A stretch of DNA of 50,477 nt from Halobacteriales archaeon QH_6_64_20. GTDB taxonomy: Archaea > Halobacteriota > Halobacteria > Halobacteriales > Halococcaceae. Positions 36,623 to 45,560 of the stretch are shown here, one piece after another. The stretch covers positions 1 through 50,477 of the forward strand of contig PXQR01000001.1 in NCBI GenBank assembly GCA_003021235.1. Direction: 5' to 3'. The notes under the pieces were generated by a model that saw only the letters and a list, made by a program, of their open reading frames with translations, did no database searches and was not told where the DNA came from. A program made the translations under genes and the position numbers. Within the stretch, counting starts at the first letter, position 1. Every line of letters starts with the position of its first letter.

Positions 36623-37153
36623 TCAGATCGCTCGGTCGGCCGGTCCCTGGAAATCCCGTTCTCGACGGTACTGTGTCACGAACTCGCTCACGTCGAAGTC
36701 GAGCATCTGCTCTTCGAACGACGAGACCGCCTCGTCGTCCTCGGCGTGGCTGATCGCGTGTTCCATGAGTTCGACGACGAGTTCGACGACGACCTCGTGT
36801 AACCGGCGCGAATCGAACGTCGAGACCCACACGAGCGCATAACCCACCGAACCGTTCTCCGAGACGTCCTTCGAGGCTACCTGCTCGGGGAACTCCTCGA
36901 CCACCATTCCTAGCAGGTGCATCGTATCGAGTTCGTCGCCGCTTCGGGTGTCGATGGTCTCGCGGAGGATCGCGACGAGCGATTCGGGGAGGAAGCGACC
37001 CGGCGGGTGAACGTCGGTGACGATCGCGTGGCACTCTCCGCATGAACAGTCGAACTCGCGCATCCCCATGTCCAGGTCGCGAACGTCAATCGACTCGCCA
37101 CACGGGAGCTCGAACGACGCCTCACGGGACCCCGGAACGCGTGGCTCCGACAT
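36623..37153 (-). CDS. DUF5815 family protein
   Basis: A 176-residue protein that I recognise as a conserved haloarchaeal family (DUF5815) of unknown function. The N-terminal part holds a small cysteine cluster (FELPCGE, then FDCSCGECH around residues 34-42) that may bind zinc. The C-terminal two thirds are helical, with VVVELVVELMEHAISHAEDD and a tail containing EFVTQYRRERDF. It is the last of three same-strand genes (37519-37935, 37204-37386 and this one), each separated by short gaps, which may form an operon. Confidence 0.75.
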   Translation of the reverse strand: MSEPRVPGSREASFELPCGESIDVRDLDMGMREFDCSCGECHAIVTDVHPPGRFLPESLVAILRETIDTRSGDELDTMHLLGMVVEEFPEQVASKDVSENGSVGYALVWVSTFDSRRLHEVVVELVVELMEHAISHAEDDEAVSSFEEQMLDFDVSEFVTQYRRERDFQGPADRAI

Positions 37154-37203
37154 GGTTTCGATAGGAGCCGGTGATTCAAAGCTCCGACGGTCGATCGTCC
37201 CGA

Positions 37204-37386
37204 TTACGAGTCGTCGCCGGCTTCCTCGTCGCCTTCGACCTCAATCTCGGCTTCGATCTCGATTTCGAGGCCGTCGGTCTGTAACTCGGCTTCCGCGGTT
37301 TCGGTCTCGCCGACTTCGATCTCCAGTTCGTCCGGATCGACCTCGATCTCGACTTCCGCCTCGACATCGACGTGCTCGTCGGCCAT
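37204..37386 (-). CDS. Very acidic small protein with alternating beta-like pattern
   Basis: A 60-residue protein composed almost entirely of alternating hydrophobic and acidic residues (VEAEVEIEVDPDELEIEVGE and similar), about 40 percent Asp plus Glu. The alternation suggests beta strands or an amphipathic layer. No family with a known function is recognised. The ATG at 37386 is the only start in the frame, and the stop is 50 bp before the DUF5815 gene on the same strand, so it is probably cotranscribed. The charge pattern is that of real haloarchaeal proteins. Confidence 0.65.
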   Translation of the reverse strand: MADEHVDVEAEVEIEVDPDELEIEVGETETAEAELQTDGLEIEIEAEIEVEGDEEAGDDS

Positions 37387-37518
37387 GGACGGGAAACGAT
37401 CGGCTCGCTTAAAACGGTTGCCGTCGTGACGCGTCGACCGCGCGGAACGGACGGGCTCGGCGAGGAAGAAGGCTGAGAGGGTCGAGAAGGCGAGCAGTGT
37501 GGGGCAGCACCGATCGAC

Positions 37519-37935
37519 TCAGGGCCAGTCGTCGCGGGCGTCCTCGGGTTCCGGATCGGGGTCCTCGCCGTCGCCGGCCAACGGCCACCCGGCAGCGTCG
37601 GCGGCGGTCTCAACTGATAGGAACTCCCAGCCCGTGTCGGCGGCGAGCGCCTCGTCGTCTTCCCCCGTGCCGACGAGGACGTGTCGATCGGTCTCGAACT
37701 GACCCTTTACGTTCTCCAAGCTTTCGGCTTTCCCACGGGGCCCGGAGAAGAAGTCCTGGCGGATGCGGTTCTTCCTGGTGAAGTTCGTAACGACGTAGGT
37801 CGGTTGCTCGCTGACGACCCCGACGTACTGGCTCCACCCGCGCGCGTCGTCGAACACCCCCGAAGGGTCGGCGAGTGTCCTGAGCGCGTCGAGTTCGAAC
37901 GCGAGCGTCATGTCAGCGCTACCGCCGCCGTTCAT
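37519..37935 (-). CDS. DUF7124-like haloarchaeal conserved protein
   Basis: From the ATG at 37935 the product is 138 residues. The central sequence (MTLAFELDALRTLADP, then YVVTNFTRKNRIRQDFFSGP and RGKAESLENVKGQFE) is highly conserved among haloarchaea as far as I recall, and carries many basic residues in an otherwise acidic protein, compatible with nucleic acid contact. The C-terminus is a Glu/Asp/Pro-rich tail. A longer version from 37998 exists but adds non-conserved residues. Function unknown. It is probably the first gene of the three-gene same-strand set ending at 36623. Confidence 0.72.
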   Translation of the reverse strand: MNGGGSADMTLAFELDALRTLADPSGVFDDARGWSQYVGVVSEQPTYVVTNFTRKNRIRQDFFSGPRGKAESLENVKGQFETDRHVLVGTGEDDEALAADTGWEFLSVETAADAAGWPLAGDGEDPDPEPEDARDDWP

Positions 37936-38034
37936 ACCTCCGTCTGGGGTCGAACGAGCCAAAACGGCTTCGATGCTCGGCGTCGGCGAACGGAACACGA
38001 AGAGCGCGGGGACCCGATAAAGCCGGTCAGTCGA

Positions 38035-38268
38035 TCGGGGCTGTCTTTGTACGCTCGTGGATATCGCCCGCCTCGACGATGCTCTCGGCTACGTCGTCGG
38101 TATCGTTTCCGATACCGGGTCCGCAGGAGTCGATCCGACGATAGGGGGAGAGATCGGTACCTTCTCAGCGTCGATATCGACGACCGAAAGCCGATCGCCT
38201 TTTCTAAGGCCGTCGAGTGAGTTGTGAGCCGATGAAACCGGCCCCACAGAACAGCACGACCCCGCTCG
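38035..38268 (-). pseudogene. Decayed 5' fragment of an ArnA-like epimerase gene
   Basis: The minus strand here is similar to the first 230 bp of the epimerase gene at 39966-41021. It reads VVLFCGAGFIGSQLTRR (compare VALFGGAGFIGSHLTRR), then after a small deletion continues in another frame as GDRLSVVDIDAEKV (compare YFLTVIDVDAEKI). DNA similarity then weakens but can be followed through the stretch ending in GAGCATCGTCGAG (GAGCGCATCGTCGAG in the intact gene). The rest of the gene is absent. This is a truncated paralogue left by duplication or gene loss beside the sulfatase gene. Confidence 0.75.
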
Positions 38269-38362
38269 CTGGTGTAGGCCCGTATCTATATTATTAATAA
38301 AATCTTTCATCCGTATCGAATAACGACAGTGCAGTTATGTTCGGGCTACTATAATCAGGGTC

Positions 38363-39865
38363 ATGAACGTCGTACTCCTAACTGTCGATTGCCTTCGGTA
38401 CGACAGGTGTGGATTCAACGGCTATTACGGCGAGACGACGCCGATTCTGGATCGATTGGCCGAGAGTTCGTATTTGTTCGATCGAGCATATGCTCCTGGA
38501 CCGTGGACAGCGGAGTCGTTCCCCGGAATTCTAGCAGGGCATCATGCACCGACTATCGCCTACCAGGATACGCTTTCACACAAGGCGATCCCACACGGCT
38601 CACCAACGATCGCAACGCAACTCGGAGACGACGGATACAGTACTATTGCAACGGTCACCAATCCGCAACTCTCCGCCGAACGCAACTTCGATCGCGGATT
38701 CGATCGATTCGTTAATCTGAAACGAGAGAGCCGCCCTAACAGCGAGTCGACAAGCGAGGGAACCAGGGACAGTGCGATCGACGCACTAAAGAGCACGATC
38801 AGCGATCGCATCTCGGACGAGGAACTGCTGGCGCGGCTACGGGGTCGATCACAGCTCCTGAATCCGCATGCAGTACTGTTCGCTTGCCGTCGGCTGTCGA
38901 TGATCCGGAACGCTCCGGACGAGTGGCCGACGGACCGCGGTGAGACCGTCGTGGATCGGTTCACAGCCGAGCTTACCGACGCTGCCGACGAGCAGCCTTT
39001 CTTCGCGTGGACGCACCTGATGGATCTGCACGCCCCGATTCACCCCGCACTCACAACACGGGACGGAAGCACGGCGCGCGGTCTCGGTCGCTACCTGTTA
39101 GCTGATACGGTGCGCGCGTCGGACGGCCAGCCGACGCGATACAGTCGGCTGTACGATAAAGCACTCCGATACACCGATACACAGATCGGGCGAGTCGTCG
39201 ATACCCTCCGATCCGCCGGCGTTTGGAACGACACCGTGCTGATCGTCACGAGCGATCACGGGGAAGCGATGGGCGAGCGCGGCGTGAACGGCCATCGGAA
39301 CCACTACCCGTACGACGAACTGCTTCACGTTCCGCTACTGGTCCGAGTACCCGATAGCGACGAGGACGGAGACCGGATCGATGTTCCGTTCTCGCTCTCC
39401 TGGTTACACGAACTGACCGCCGAGGTCCTCGATATCGAGCCGATGGACCTACCCGCAGGGAGTCCGTCCGGAACCCATCTCGGTGACATCGATGACGGCC
39501 GGTTAGTAGTGGCCGATTCGCTCACGGCCTTCGGCCACACCGTCGTCGTCCGTGATCGCCAGCACAAGCTCATCAAGCACTTCGACGGCTGGATCCCGAC
39601 CGATCGGACTCGGCGGTACGAGTTCATGCGACACTTCGGTGTTCGTACGACTGACTTCGACTCGGGGGTGTTCGACCCGTTGAACGCTACCTATCGGCCG
39701 CTGGTCGATCCCTGTGAGCGGATACCTCGTCCCGAAGCGGCCGCATCGAGTGACCTCCACGAACGTGCTACAGAGATACACACCCACGCCGATGACCTAC
39801 AGCGGATCGACGGACAGCCGGACGCGGAAACCGAACGGATGTTGCGGGATGTAGGTTACTTCTGA
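38363..39865 (+). CDS. Sulfatase-fold (alkaline phosphatase superfamily) protein
   Basis: A 500-residue hydrolase or transferase. The N-terminal metal site is VVLLTVDCLRYDR, the nucleophile region is APGPWTAESFPGILAGHHAP, and the metal-binding DH is in VTSDHGEAMGERG with a downstream HRNHYPYDELLHVPLLVR. The CxPxR formylglycine motif of true sulfatases is missing, so Thr or Ser in PWTAES would be the nucleophile. That fits the archaeal branch that may transfer or remove phosphate or phospho-alcohol groups on surface glycans. The start is fixed by MNVVLLTVDC. Its base composition is a little more AT-rich than the flanks. It faces the epimerase and glycosyltransferase genes, as in glycosylation islands. 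Confidence 0.82.
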   Translation: MNVVLLTVDCLRYDRCGFNGYYGETTPILDRLAESSYLFDRAYAPGPWTAESFPGILAGHHAPTIAYQDTLSHKAIPHGSPTIATQLGDDGYSTIATVTNPQLSAERNFDRGFDRFVNLKRESRPNSESTSEGTRDSAIDALKSTISDRISDEELLARLRGRSQLLNPHAVLFACRRLSMIRNAPDEWPTDRGETVVDRFTAELTDAADEQPFFAWTHLMDLHAPIHPALTTRDGSTARGLGRYLLADTVRASDGQPTRYSRLYDKALRYTDTQIGRVVDTLRSAGVWNDTVLIVTSDHGEAMGERGVNGHRNHYPYDELLHVPLLVRVPDSDEDGDRIDVPFSLSWLHELTAEVLDIEPMDLPAGSPSGTHLGDIDDGRLVVADSLTAFGHTVVVRDRQHKLIKHFDGWIPTDRTRRYEFMRHFGVRTTDFDSGVFDPLNATYRPLVDPCERIPRPEAAASSDLHERATEIHTHADDLQRIDGQPDAETERMLRDVGYF

Positions 39866-39965
39866 GATCGATACGTTCCAGGTCGGATACAGCTCAGTTC
39901 GACTGCACGTGGACGGAACGCCGCCCTCCGGACTCGCTGACGCACCGTCGCTGCCGCCGAACCGG

Positions 39966-41021
39966 TCAGTCGAGCGACGCCGCCCGTTCGCGCTCGTACA
40001 TATCGACGTAATAGGACATAGCCTCTTCGAGCGTCTCCCGGAGGTCGTACTGTGGTTCCCAGCCCGCGTCGGTGAGCTTCGTGACCTCGGGGATTCGTCG
40101 CTCACAGTCCTCGTATCCTTCGCCGTAGAACTCCTCGCCGGGTACCGTCTCGATCGGCGGGACCTCGCCGTCGGAACTCAGGTCTTCGTAGACATCGCGC
40201 ATGAGGTACGCGAAGTCGTGCATCGAGGTCTCGTTGCCCGGCGTGCCGATATTGACGACCTCGCGGTTGTACCGCTCCGGACCCTCGAGGATGTAGACCA
40301 TTGCGCTCACCGCATCGGAGATGTGGGTGAACGAGCGGCGGTTCTCGCCGCCGTCGACGAGGTACATCGGGTGGTCGTACAACAGTGCGGACATGAAACT
40401 CGCAAACACGCGTGGGGTGCCGGCGTCCGGTTCCTCGATGAGGTAGTCCATCTCCCGACCGATGAAGTTGAACGGCCGGATAACCGTCCAGTCCAGGCCG
40501 TTTTCGATCCCGTGGGCGTGAACCATCCGTTCGAGGAGCTGTTTCGCGGTGGCGTAGATCCAGCGGTGGTTCTCGACGGGGCCCATGATCAGGTCCGAAT
40601 CGTCCTCGCTGAACACCTTGTCGTCGCCCTGGCGATGGCCCATCTTCCCGTAGACTTCGGAGGTCGAAAACTGGATCAGCCGGGTGTCGGTCTCGACGCA
40701 GTTCTCGACGAGCCGGAGGTTCTGGTCGTAGTTGAGATGCACCACTTCGAGGGGCATGTCGACGTACTGCTTGGGGTTTGCGTACGCGATGAGGTCGAAC
40801 ACGACGTCGGAGGTCTCGACGATGCGCTCGACCGTATCGTCATTGTCGTCGCGGATGTCGAGTTCGCGGAAATCGATCCGGTCGTGGGGGAGCAGATCGG
40901 CGATCTTCTCGGCGTCGACGTCGATGACCGTGAGGAAATAGCCTTCGTCTAAAAGCCGCCGGGTGAGGTGTGAGCCGATGAAACCGGCTCCACCAAACAG
41001 GGCGACCCTATCCATTGCCAT
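39966..41021 (-). CDS. NAD-dependent epimerase/decarboxylase, ArnA C-domain-like
   Basis: A 351-residue short-chain dehydrogenase-type sugar nucleotide enzyme. The Rossmann motif is FGGAGFIGSHL. The catalytic area reads FSTSEVYGKMG, and DLIMGPVENHRWIYATAKQ holds the Tyr-x-x-x-Lys pair. The arrangement STSEVYG followed by GPVENHRWIY and WTVIRPFNFIG closely follows the UDP-glucuronate decarboxylase domain of ArnA, suggesting oxidative decarboxylation of a UDP-uronate for surface glycans. Starts at 41021 and 41015 are equally possible. A TATAAAA box lies about 40 nt upstream. Other extended-SDR activities remain possible. Confidence 0.85.
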   Translation of the reverse strand: MAMDRVALFGGAGFIGSHLTRRLLDEGYFLTVIDVDAEKIADLLPHDRIDFRELDIRDDNDDTVERIVETSDVVFDLIAYANPKQYVDMPLEVVHLNYDQNLRLVENCVETDTRLIQFSTSEVYGKMGHRQGDDKVFSEDDSDLIMGPVENHRWIYATAKQLLERMVHAHGIENGLDWTVIRPFNFIGREMDYLIEEPDAGTPRVFASFMSALLYDHPMYLVDGGENRRSFTHISDAVSAMVYILEGPERYNREVVNIGTPGNETSMHDFAYLMRDVYEDLSSDGEVPPIETVPGEEFYGEGYEDCERRIPEVTKLTDAGWEPQYDLRETLEEAMSYYVDMYERERAASLD

Positions 41022-41054
41022 ATACTGCGTACAAGCACAGCCGTTAGTAAAAGC

Positions 41055-41062
41055 TTTTATAA
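41055..41062 (-). promoter_or_regulatory. TATA box of the epimerase gene
   Basis: The minus strand reads TTATAAAA in a clear AT-rich patch, 37-43 nt before the two candidate ATG codons. A start site about 27 nt further would give a leader of roughly 10-16 nt. Confidence 0.5.
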
Positions 41063-41284
41063 TCAATCGCTAGTACGAGTTATTTACTTTTACATTAATT
41101 ATGAAAAAGATCGCATGTCTATTTGGTACATCGGCAGTGTCGTCGCATACGTTCAGTCTCTCCGGGCGGGACACGTCGTGTGTGCCTTCGTCGTCGCGTG
41201 GCCCTACTGGCATATCGGAGTGGACCGTCGGCCGCACGGGCGGGCGTCTCGAAGACGGCGTAGCTTTTAGTGCGAACGCCGCTT

Positions 41285-42544
41285 ATGAACGGCAGCACTC
41301 GCTTACTCATGAAGAAGGATCCACATACCCGCCGTCGGATCGACTCGATCGGCTCGGTTCTCTCGGCCGTCCGCCCCGTGTCGACCGCGAGGCGACTGGT
41401 TCGCGATTACGCGAGAAAGGTCTATCACCCGCTCGCGGACCTCCTGGGGACGTACCCGTCGCCGCTGGCGATCGACCGTCAACGGCTGCAGGCGATCTGT
41501 CGGCGGCACGGAACGCTTTCGTACTACGGGACGAGCGAGGTCGTCGAGTTCGCTTCCTCCGACTCGGCGGGCGGACCCGAAGAACTGATTGAGCGCCGCG
41601 CCGGCGAACACCTCATTCCCACGCCGTTCGTCGGCGAACTGCCCGGCGTCACGCTCGTCGGCCGGTACCCGACCCCGATCTACGACCGCCGTGCCGTGAT
41701 CGAAGCCGTGGGGCGCGAGGACGTCGCGCTCCTCAACGTGCTCTACTCGATCACCGAAGGCGGACCCGTCGGGCGAACGGACGACGTCCGAACGCTCGAT
41801 CGCGCGGCGTTGTTGCACAACTGCTGGGCCGACGGGTACTTCCACTGGATAACGGAGGGCCTGACCCGACTCGAAGGCGTCGAGCGCTACGCCGAACGCA
41901 CCGGCGAGCGACCGCCGCTCGTCGTCGGGCCGAACCCCTCGGGGTTTCGGACCGAATCGCTCCGACTGCTCGGCTACGACGAGAGCGACTGGATCGAGTG
42001 GGACGGTACCACGACGGTCGTTTCCCGCCTCGTCGTCCCCTCGATGCGCCGACGGAACGATCGTAGCTCCGGGGCCGGCCCGGTCGCAAGCGAGTGGCTC
42101 AGCGGTCGGCTCCGGGACGCCGTTGCCGGCCGTGTGGACGCCGATCGGTTCTCCTCGCGGGTTTACGTCTCGCGGGCGGACGCGGACCGGCGACGCATCG
42201 TGAACGAACCCGGGGTCATGGAAGTGCTTTCGGAATACGGCTTCGAGTCGTACCGACTCGCGGAGATGAGCGTGGCCGAGAACGTCGCGCTGTTCGCGGG
42301 GGCGGAGTATGTCGTTGCCCCACATGGTGCCGGACTCACTAACTTGCTGTTCGCCGAGGACGCGAGCGTCGTCGAACTAGCGAGGAGCAACTACAGTCCC
42401 ACCTACTTCGGCCTCTCACAGTGTGTGGGACATCGCCACCGGTATCTCGACTGCGAGCCGCGGGGCGTGGACCTGATGGTTGATCTCGAAGCGTTAGACG
42501 ACGCTGTTGGCGAGGCACTCTCGACGAGGGAAGCCGAGGGCTGA
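41285..42544 (+). CDS. Glycosyltransferase family 61 protein
   Basis: A 419-residue protein (from ATG 41285; ATG 41309 is also possible). The family blocks are HNCWADGYFHWITEGLTRL in the middle and, near the end, SRVYVSRADADRRRI, FAGAEYVVAPHGAGLTNLLF and ASVVELARSNY, typical of GT61/DUF563 enzymes such as EOGT and plant xylosyltransferases. It probably transfers a sugar (pentose or N-acetylhexosamine) to a surface glycan or protein. Next to the ArnA-like enzyme, which could supply a UDP-pentose donor, this is consistent. There are no obvious membrane helices. Confidence 0.82.
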   Translation: MNGSTRLLMKKDPHTRRRIDSIGSVLSAVRPVSTARRLVRDYARKVYHPLADLLGTYPSPLAIDRQRLQAICRRHGTLSYYGTSEVVEFASSDSAGGPEELIERRAGEHLIPTPFVGELPGVTLVGRYPTPIYDRRAVIEAVGREDVALLNVLYSITEGGPVGRTDDVRTLDRAALLHNCWADGYFHWITEGLTRLEGVERYAERTGERPPLVVGPNPSGFRTESLRLLGYDESDWIEWDGTTTVVSRLVVPSMRRRNDRSSGAGPVASEWLSGRLRDAVAGRVDADRFSSRVYVSRADADRRRIVNEPGVMEVLSEYGFESYRLAEMSVAENVALFAGAEYVVAPHGAGLTNLLFAEDASVVELARSNYSPTYFGLSQCVGHRHRYLDCEPRGVDLMVDLEALDDAVGEALSTREAEG

Positions 42545-42643
42545 GCTCGTGAGCGATTCGAGCGCCTCGAAGCCAGCACGAGGGAGGACATCTATACTAT
42601 CACCACTATCCGTACTCGAACCGACTAAGATTTACAGATGAGC

Positions 42644-42900
42644 TTAGTCGTAGACGTTCCGTCGGTGACCGATCTCCCGGATGAACAGCACTTCAGGTCG
42701 CTCGTCGCGTTGCCGATCGATGATCACACGGTAGTCGCCGACGCGGAGAGTCGGTAGTACGGTGCTCCGCTCGTTCGCTGTAGGTGGTGATCGGGGCAGT
42801 CCTCGATGCTCCGGGGTTTCCTCGTGATCCGATCTCGAACATCGGGTTCGGCGTCGCGTAGCCGGTCGGCTGCGTGGTCCGATACCTCGATCTCGGTCAC
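42644..42900 (-). pseudogene. RelE/ParE-type toxin gene with a 2-bp frameshift
   Basis: The GTG at 42900 opens a RelE-like toxin: TEIEVSDHAADRLRDAEPDV, then DHHLQRTSGAPYYRL. Family proteins continue with RVGDYRVIIDRQ, REIGHRRNVYD, and exactly that is found, but two frames away. The shift occurs at GAGAG on the plus strand (42746-42750), where CTCTC replaces the expected CTC, a 2-bp insertion. Without it the gene would have 84 sense codons, a normal length. The annotated frame ends early at a TGA. It follows its antitoxin gene by 9 bp. Either a dead toxin or a sequencing error. Confidence 0.78.
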
Positions 42901-42909
42901 AAGAGGGAC

Positions 42910-43250
42910 TCAGGCGTCGTCAGCGAACTCGGCTTCGAGGTCATCGAGTGAGACTGCCGTTTCGCGGTTAGCTGCGTTCGCCCGTCGTCGTGCCTCGGGG
43001 GAGAGACGGGGAGCGACCTCGCCCCACCACGCGACGGCGCTCGCGCCGGTTCGCTTTCGATCGACGAGTCCCGATTCTCGCCTCCGTTTCGATCGGTAGG
43101 TGATCGCTTGGCGCGTCACGTCGAACTCCTCGGCGAGTTTCCCCCTGCTGTAAGAATCGGATCGGCGGACGCGTCGAAGGCCTTGAGGACGTCCTGTTCG
43201 GTTACCTCCTCGGCGAACCGCCCGCCCTCGCATCGGTGGCGATTGCTCAT
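42910..43250 (-). pseudogene. HTH antitoxin partner with a homopolymer frameshift
   Basis: The ATG at 43250 reads MSNRHRCEGGRFAEEVTEQD, then VLKAFDASADPILTA. The expected winged-helix part (KLAEEFDVTRQAITYRSKRR, later VAWWGEVAPRLSPEARRR) follows only in another frame. The break is at a run of five G on the minus strand (43141-43145 in plus coordinates); three or six G would restore a single frame of 112-113 residues. Such proteins precede RelE-type toxins in haloarchaea and repress the operon. Both genes of the module are thus frameshifted. Confidence 0.75.
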
Positions 43251-43421
43251 CGGTACGTTCTGAACTCCCGTGGCGCTGGCTCACAACCGTTTCGTCCGGG
43301 ACAAACGGTATGGCTTTGCTCGTTCAAGCGCCCAACCGGCGGCGGAGTACCGTCGAGGGTTCCGACCGATGAACTACTACAGCGCACGATCGCGAACCGA
43401 ACGCTTCGCGGTGTCACTACG

Positions 43422-44681
43422 TTACTGTTCCTGGGTGGGTGCGAGGTTCTCGAGGTCGACCTCCTTTTCGAGCAGGACCTCCTTCTGATCGGCGACCGGC
43501 CGTTGTTCGCGGATGAGCTGTTTGTACTTGCTCTGGGGGGCGAGATCGCCGATCAGGACGCCGCCGACGATCTTGCCGTCCTTGAACGCGACGCGACGCC
43601 ACTCGGTGTCGGAATACTTCCGCTCGGCCGAATCGTCGCCGATCGTCGGATGGCCGAAGGATAGAAACGGGAAGTCGAAATGCGTGATCGAGTACGAGGA
43701 TACCCAGCGGAACTCCTCGAGTTCGTCCTCGTCGTTGCCCTCGTGTTCGGCGACCATGGTCCGGCCGGCGATCGAACCCTGTTGTTTCGCCGAACCCCAC
43801 GAGCCGTTCTGGGCGTGTTCGCCGAGCAGGACGTCGTAATAACGGGTGATGTCGCCGGCGGCGTAGACGTCCGGAACGTTCGTCCGCATGTACTCGTCAA
43901 CGACGATGCCGTCGTCGAACTCGAGTCCCACGTCGCCGAGGAACTCGACGTTGAAATCGAGGCCGATCGCGATGCCGACGAAATCTGCCTCGTAGGTATC
44001 GTCGTTCGGGTCGACCGCGGCGGTCACGTGTCCATCGGAATCGGTCTCGAAGTGATCGACGCCGCTATCGAAAACAGGGGTAACGTTCCGCTCGCGCAGG
44101 GCGTCGTGGATGATCTCCCCGCCCTCCTTCGAGAGGGCATAGCGCCACCAACACTCCCCGCGCATGAGGTAGTGTGCGTCGAGTTCCTGGGCACCACAGA
44201 TAGCCGCGAGATCGATCCCCAACAGGCCCGCGCCGACGACGACACCGGTGTCGGTGCGTTCTGCGTGCTCGGCGATGGCGCGGGCGTCCTCGAACGTCCA
44301 GAAGTGGTGGATCCCCTCGGCGTCGGCGTTCGGCACCGGAAGCTGAGTCGGCGTCCCGCCAGTGGCGATCAGCAACTTGTCGTAGCCGATCGTCTCGCCC
44401 CCGTGAGTATGCAGTTCGTGGGCGCCGGCGTCGACCGACGTGATGTGAGTGTCGAGTTGGAGCGAGATGTCGCGTTCCTCGTACCACTCCTCCCCGTGGA
44501 TGGAGATCGGGGCTTCGGGCAGTTTACCCTTCGCGAACTCCTTGATCAGGATGCGATTGTACAGTGCCTCACCTTCGTCGGTGATGACGGCGACTTCGGC
44601 GTCGGGGACCTCCTCCCGGATCGTCTCCGCCGCGGAACTCCCCGCGATCCCGTCGCCGATGATCACGTACGATTCGGGCAT
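43422..44681 (-). CDS. FAD/NAD(P)-dependent oxidoreductase, NirB N-domain/rubredoxin reductase-like
   Basis: A 419-residue flavoprotein. The FAD Rossmann motif is YVIIGDGIAGSSAAETI at the start, which fixes the ATG at 44681. A second nucleotide-binding region is TGVVVGAGLLGIDLAA, and the late FAD contact is VPDVYAAGDITRYYD. No redox CxxC disulfide is present, so it belongs to the class III, nitrite reductase/ferredoxin reductase-like group, passing electrons from NAD(P)H to an unknown acceptor. The C-terminal 110 residues contain a compact domain with VAFKDGKIVGGVLIGD. It is divergent from the DUF6149 gene. Confidence 0.87.
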   Translation of the reverse strand: MPESYVIIGDGIAGSSAAETIREEVPDAEVAVITDEGEALYNRILIKEFAKGKLPEAPISIHGEEWYEERDISLQLDTHITSVDAGAHELHTHGGETIGYDKLLIATGGTPTQLPVPNADAEGIHHFWTFEDARAIAEHAERTDTGVVVGAGLLGIDLAAICGAQELDAHYLMRGECWWRYALSKEGGEIIHDALRERNVTPVFDSGVDHFETDSDGHVTAAVDPNDDTYEADFVGIAIGLDFNVEFLGDVGLEFDDGIVVDEYMRTNVPDVYAAGDITRYYDVLLGEHAQNGSWGSAKQQGSIAGRTMVAEHEGNDEDELEEFRWVSSYSITHFDFPFLSFGHPTIGDDSAERKYSDTEWRRVAFKDGKIVGGVLIGDLAPQSKYKQLIREQRPVADQKEVLLEKEVDLENLAPTQEQ

Positions 44682-44843
44682 TAACGAAATTTCGGTGTCC
44701 GGGGTTAATGTGAATTGCTATCCGATCGCCGACTCGGCCTCGCCGAACGCGAACTGAGACGATGGCGAGCATCACAGCGCCAGGAAGGCGACGAGCCGAC
44801 CCGCGGGCGGTGCGTTGATTATCGTCGCGCCCGTAAACGAAGT

Positions 44844-45458
44844 GTGAAGCTCAATCAGAACGTTCGGCACTTCGCCGCGAAGAAGGCACTCACTCTGCCG
44901 ATCGTCGGCGACCTCGCTAGAGGTAAGCTCGTCGACCTGCACACGAACGTCTTCCTCGGGAAAGCCGACGAGGCTCACCGCGCCGAACGCCGCGAACACC
45001 TCGATGACCTGTTCGAAGCGACCGTCGATACCTACGTCGCCGCGCTCGAGGCCGGTTATCACGAGGCTGAGGCCCGCGAGATTACCCACATCCAGGCGAA
45101 CTTCGATTTCTTCAACCACGGCTGGACCGAGATGATGGAGTTCCCCGCCGACGAACTCGAAGCCCACTACAACCGTCACGCCGACTTCTTCGAACCCTAC
45201 GGCATCACGATCGCCGACCCGCTCGGCTCGTTTAGACCCCCGGGAGGTATCTCCGAGGCGTCCTCGACGCCCGAGAAGTTAGAAGACCCCGAACACCCCC
45301 ACGCCGAAGGCGGGTTCGCCGACGACGTCTACGTCAGCGGTCCCGACGGCGAACTCCTCGTCGGCGGCCACGACGAACCCGACGACGTGGACCTCGCTTC
45401 GGCACCCGGCGTAAGTCCCGAGGACGCCGAAAGCGCCGAAGAAGCCGAAAGCGACTGA
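44844..45458 (+). CDS. DUF6149 family protein
   Basis: A 204-residue protein starting with GTG at 44844 (MKLNQNVRHFAAKKAL matches the family start). I recognise it as the haloarchaeal family DUF6149 of unknown function. The block AREITHIQANFDFFNHGWTE, then MMEFPADEL, is highly conserved. The C-terminal 50 residues are acidic and low-complexity (EDAESAEEAESD). The longer upstream frame adds 43 basic codons and overlaps the divergent promoter region, so it was not chosen. A TATA-like patch lies about 26 nt before the GTG. Confidence 0.8.
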   Translation: MKLNQNVRHFAAKKALTLPIVGDLARGKLVDLHTNVFLGKADEAHRAERREHLDDLFEATVDTYVAALEAGYHEAEAREITHIQANFDFFNHGWTEMMEFPADELEAHYNRHADFFEPYGITIADPLGSFRPPGGISEASSTPEKLEDPEHPHAEGGFADDVYVSGPDGELLVGGHDEPDDVDLASAPGVSPEDAESAEEAESD

Positions 45459-45560
45459 CAGCGGTTCCCGGTTCCGATTCTTTCGAGTCGAACACGTCCG
45501 TCGATTACTTCCACCGTGGTCTACGAACGTTTAACAGAACCGGTGGTATAACATACGACT

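Noticed and set aside
41101-41592. Plus-strand frame beginning MKKIACLFG after an AT-rich patch
   Set aside because: Attractive start, but the rest is Ser/Arg-rich and overlaps the GT61 gene in another frame; no family.
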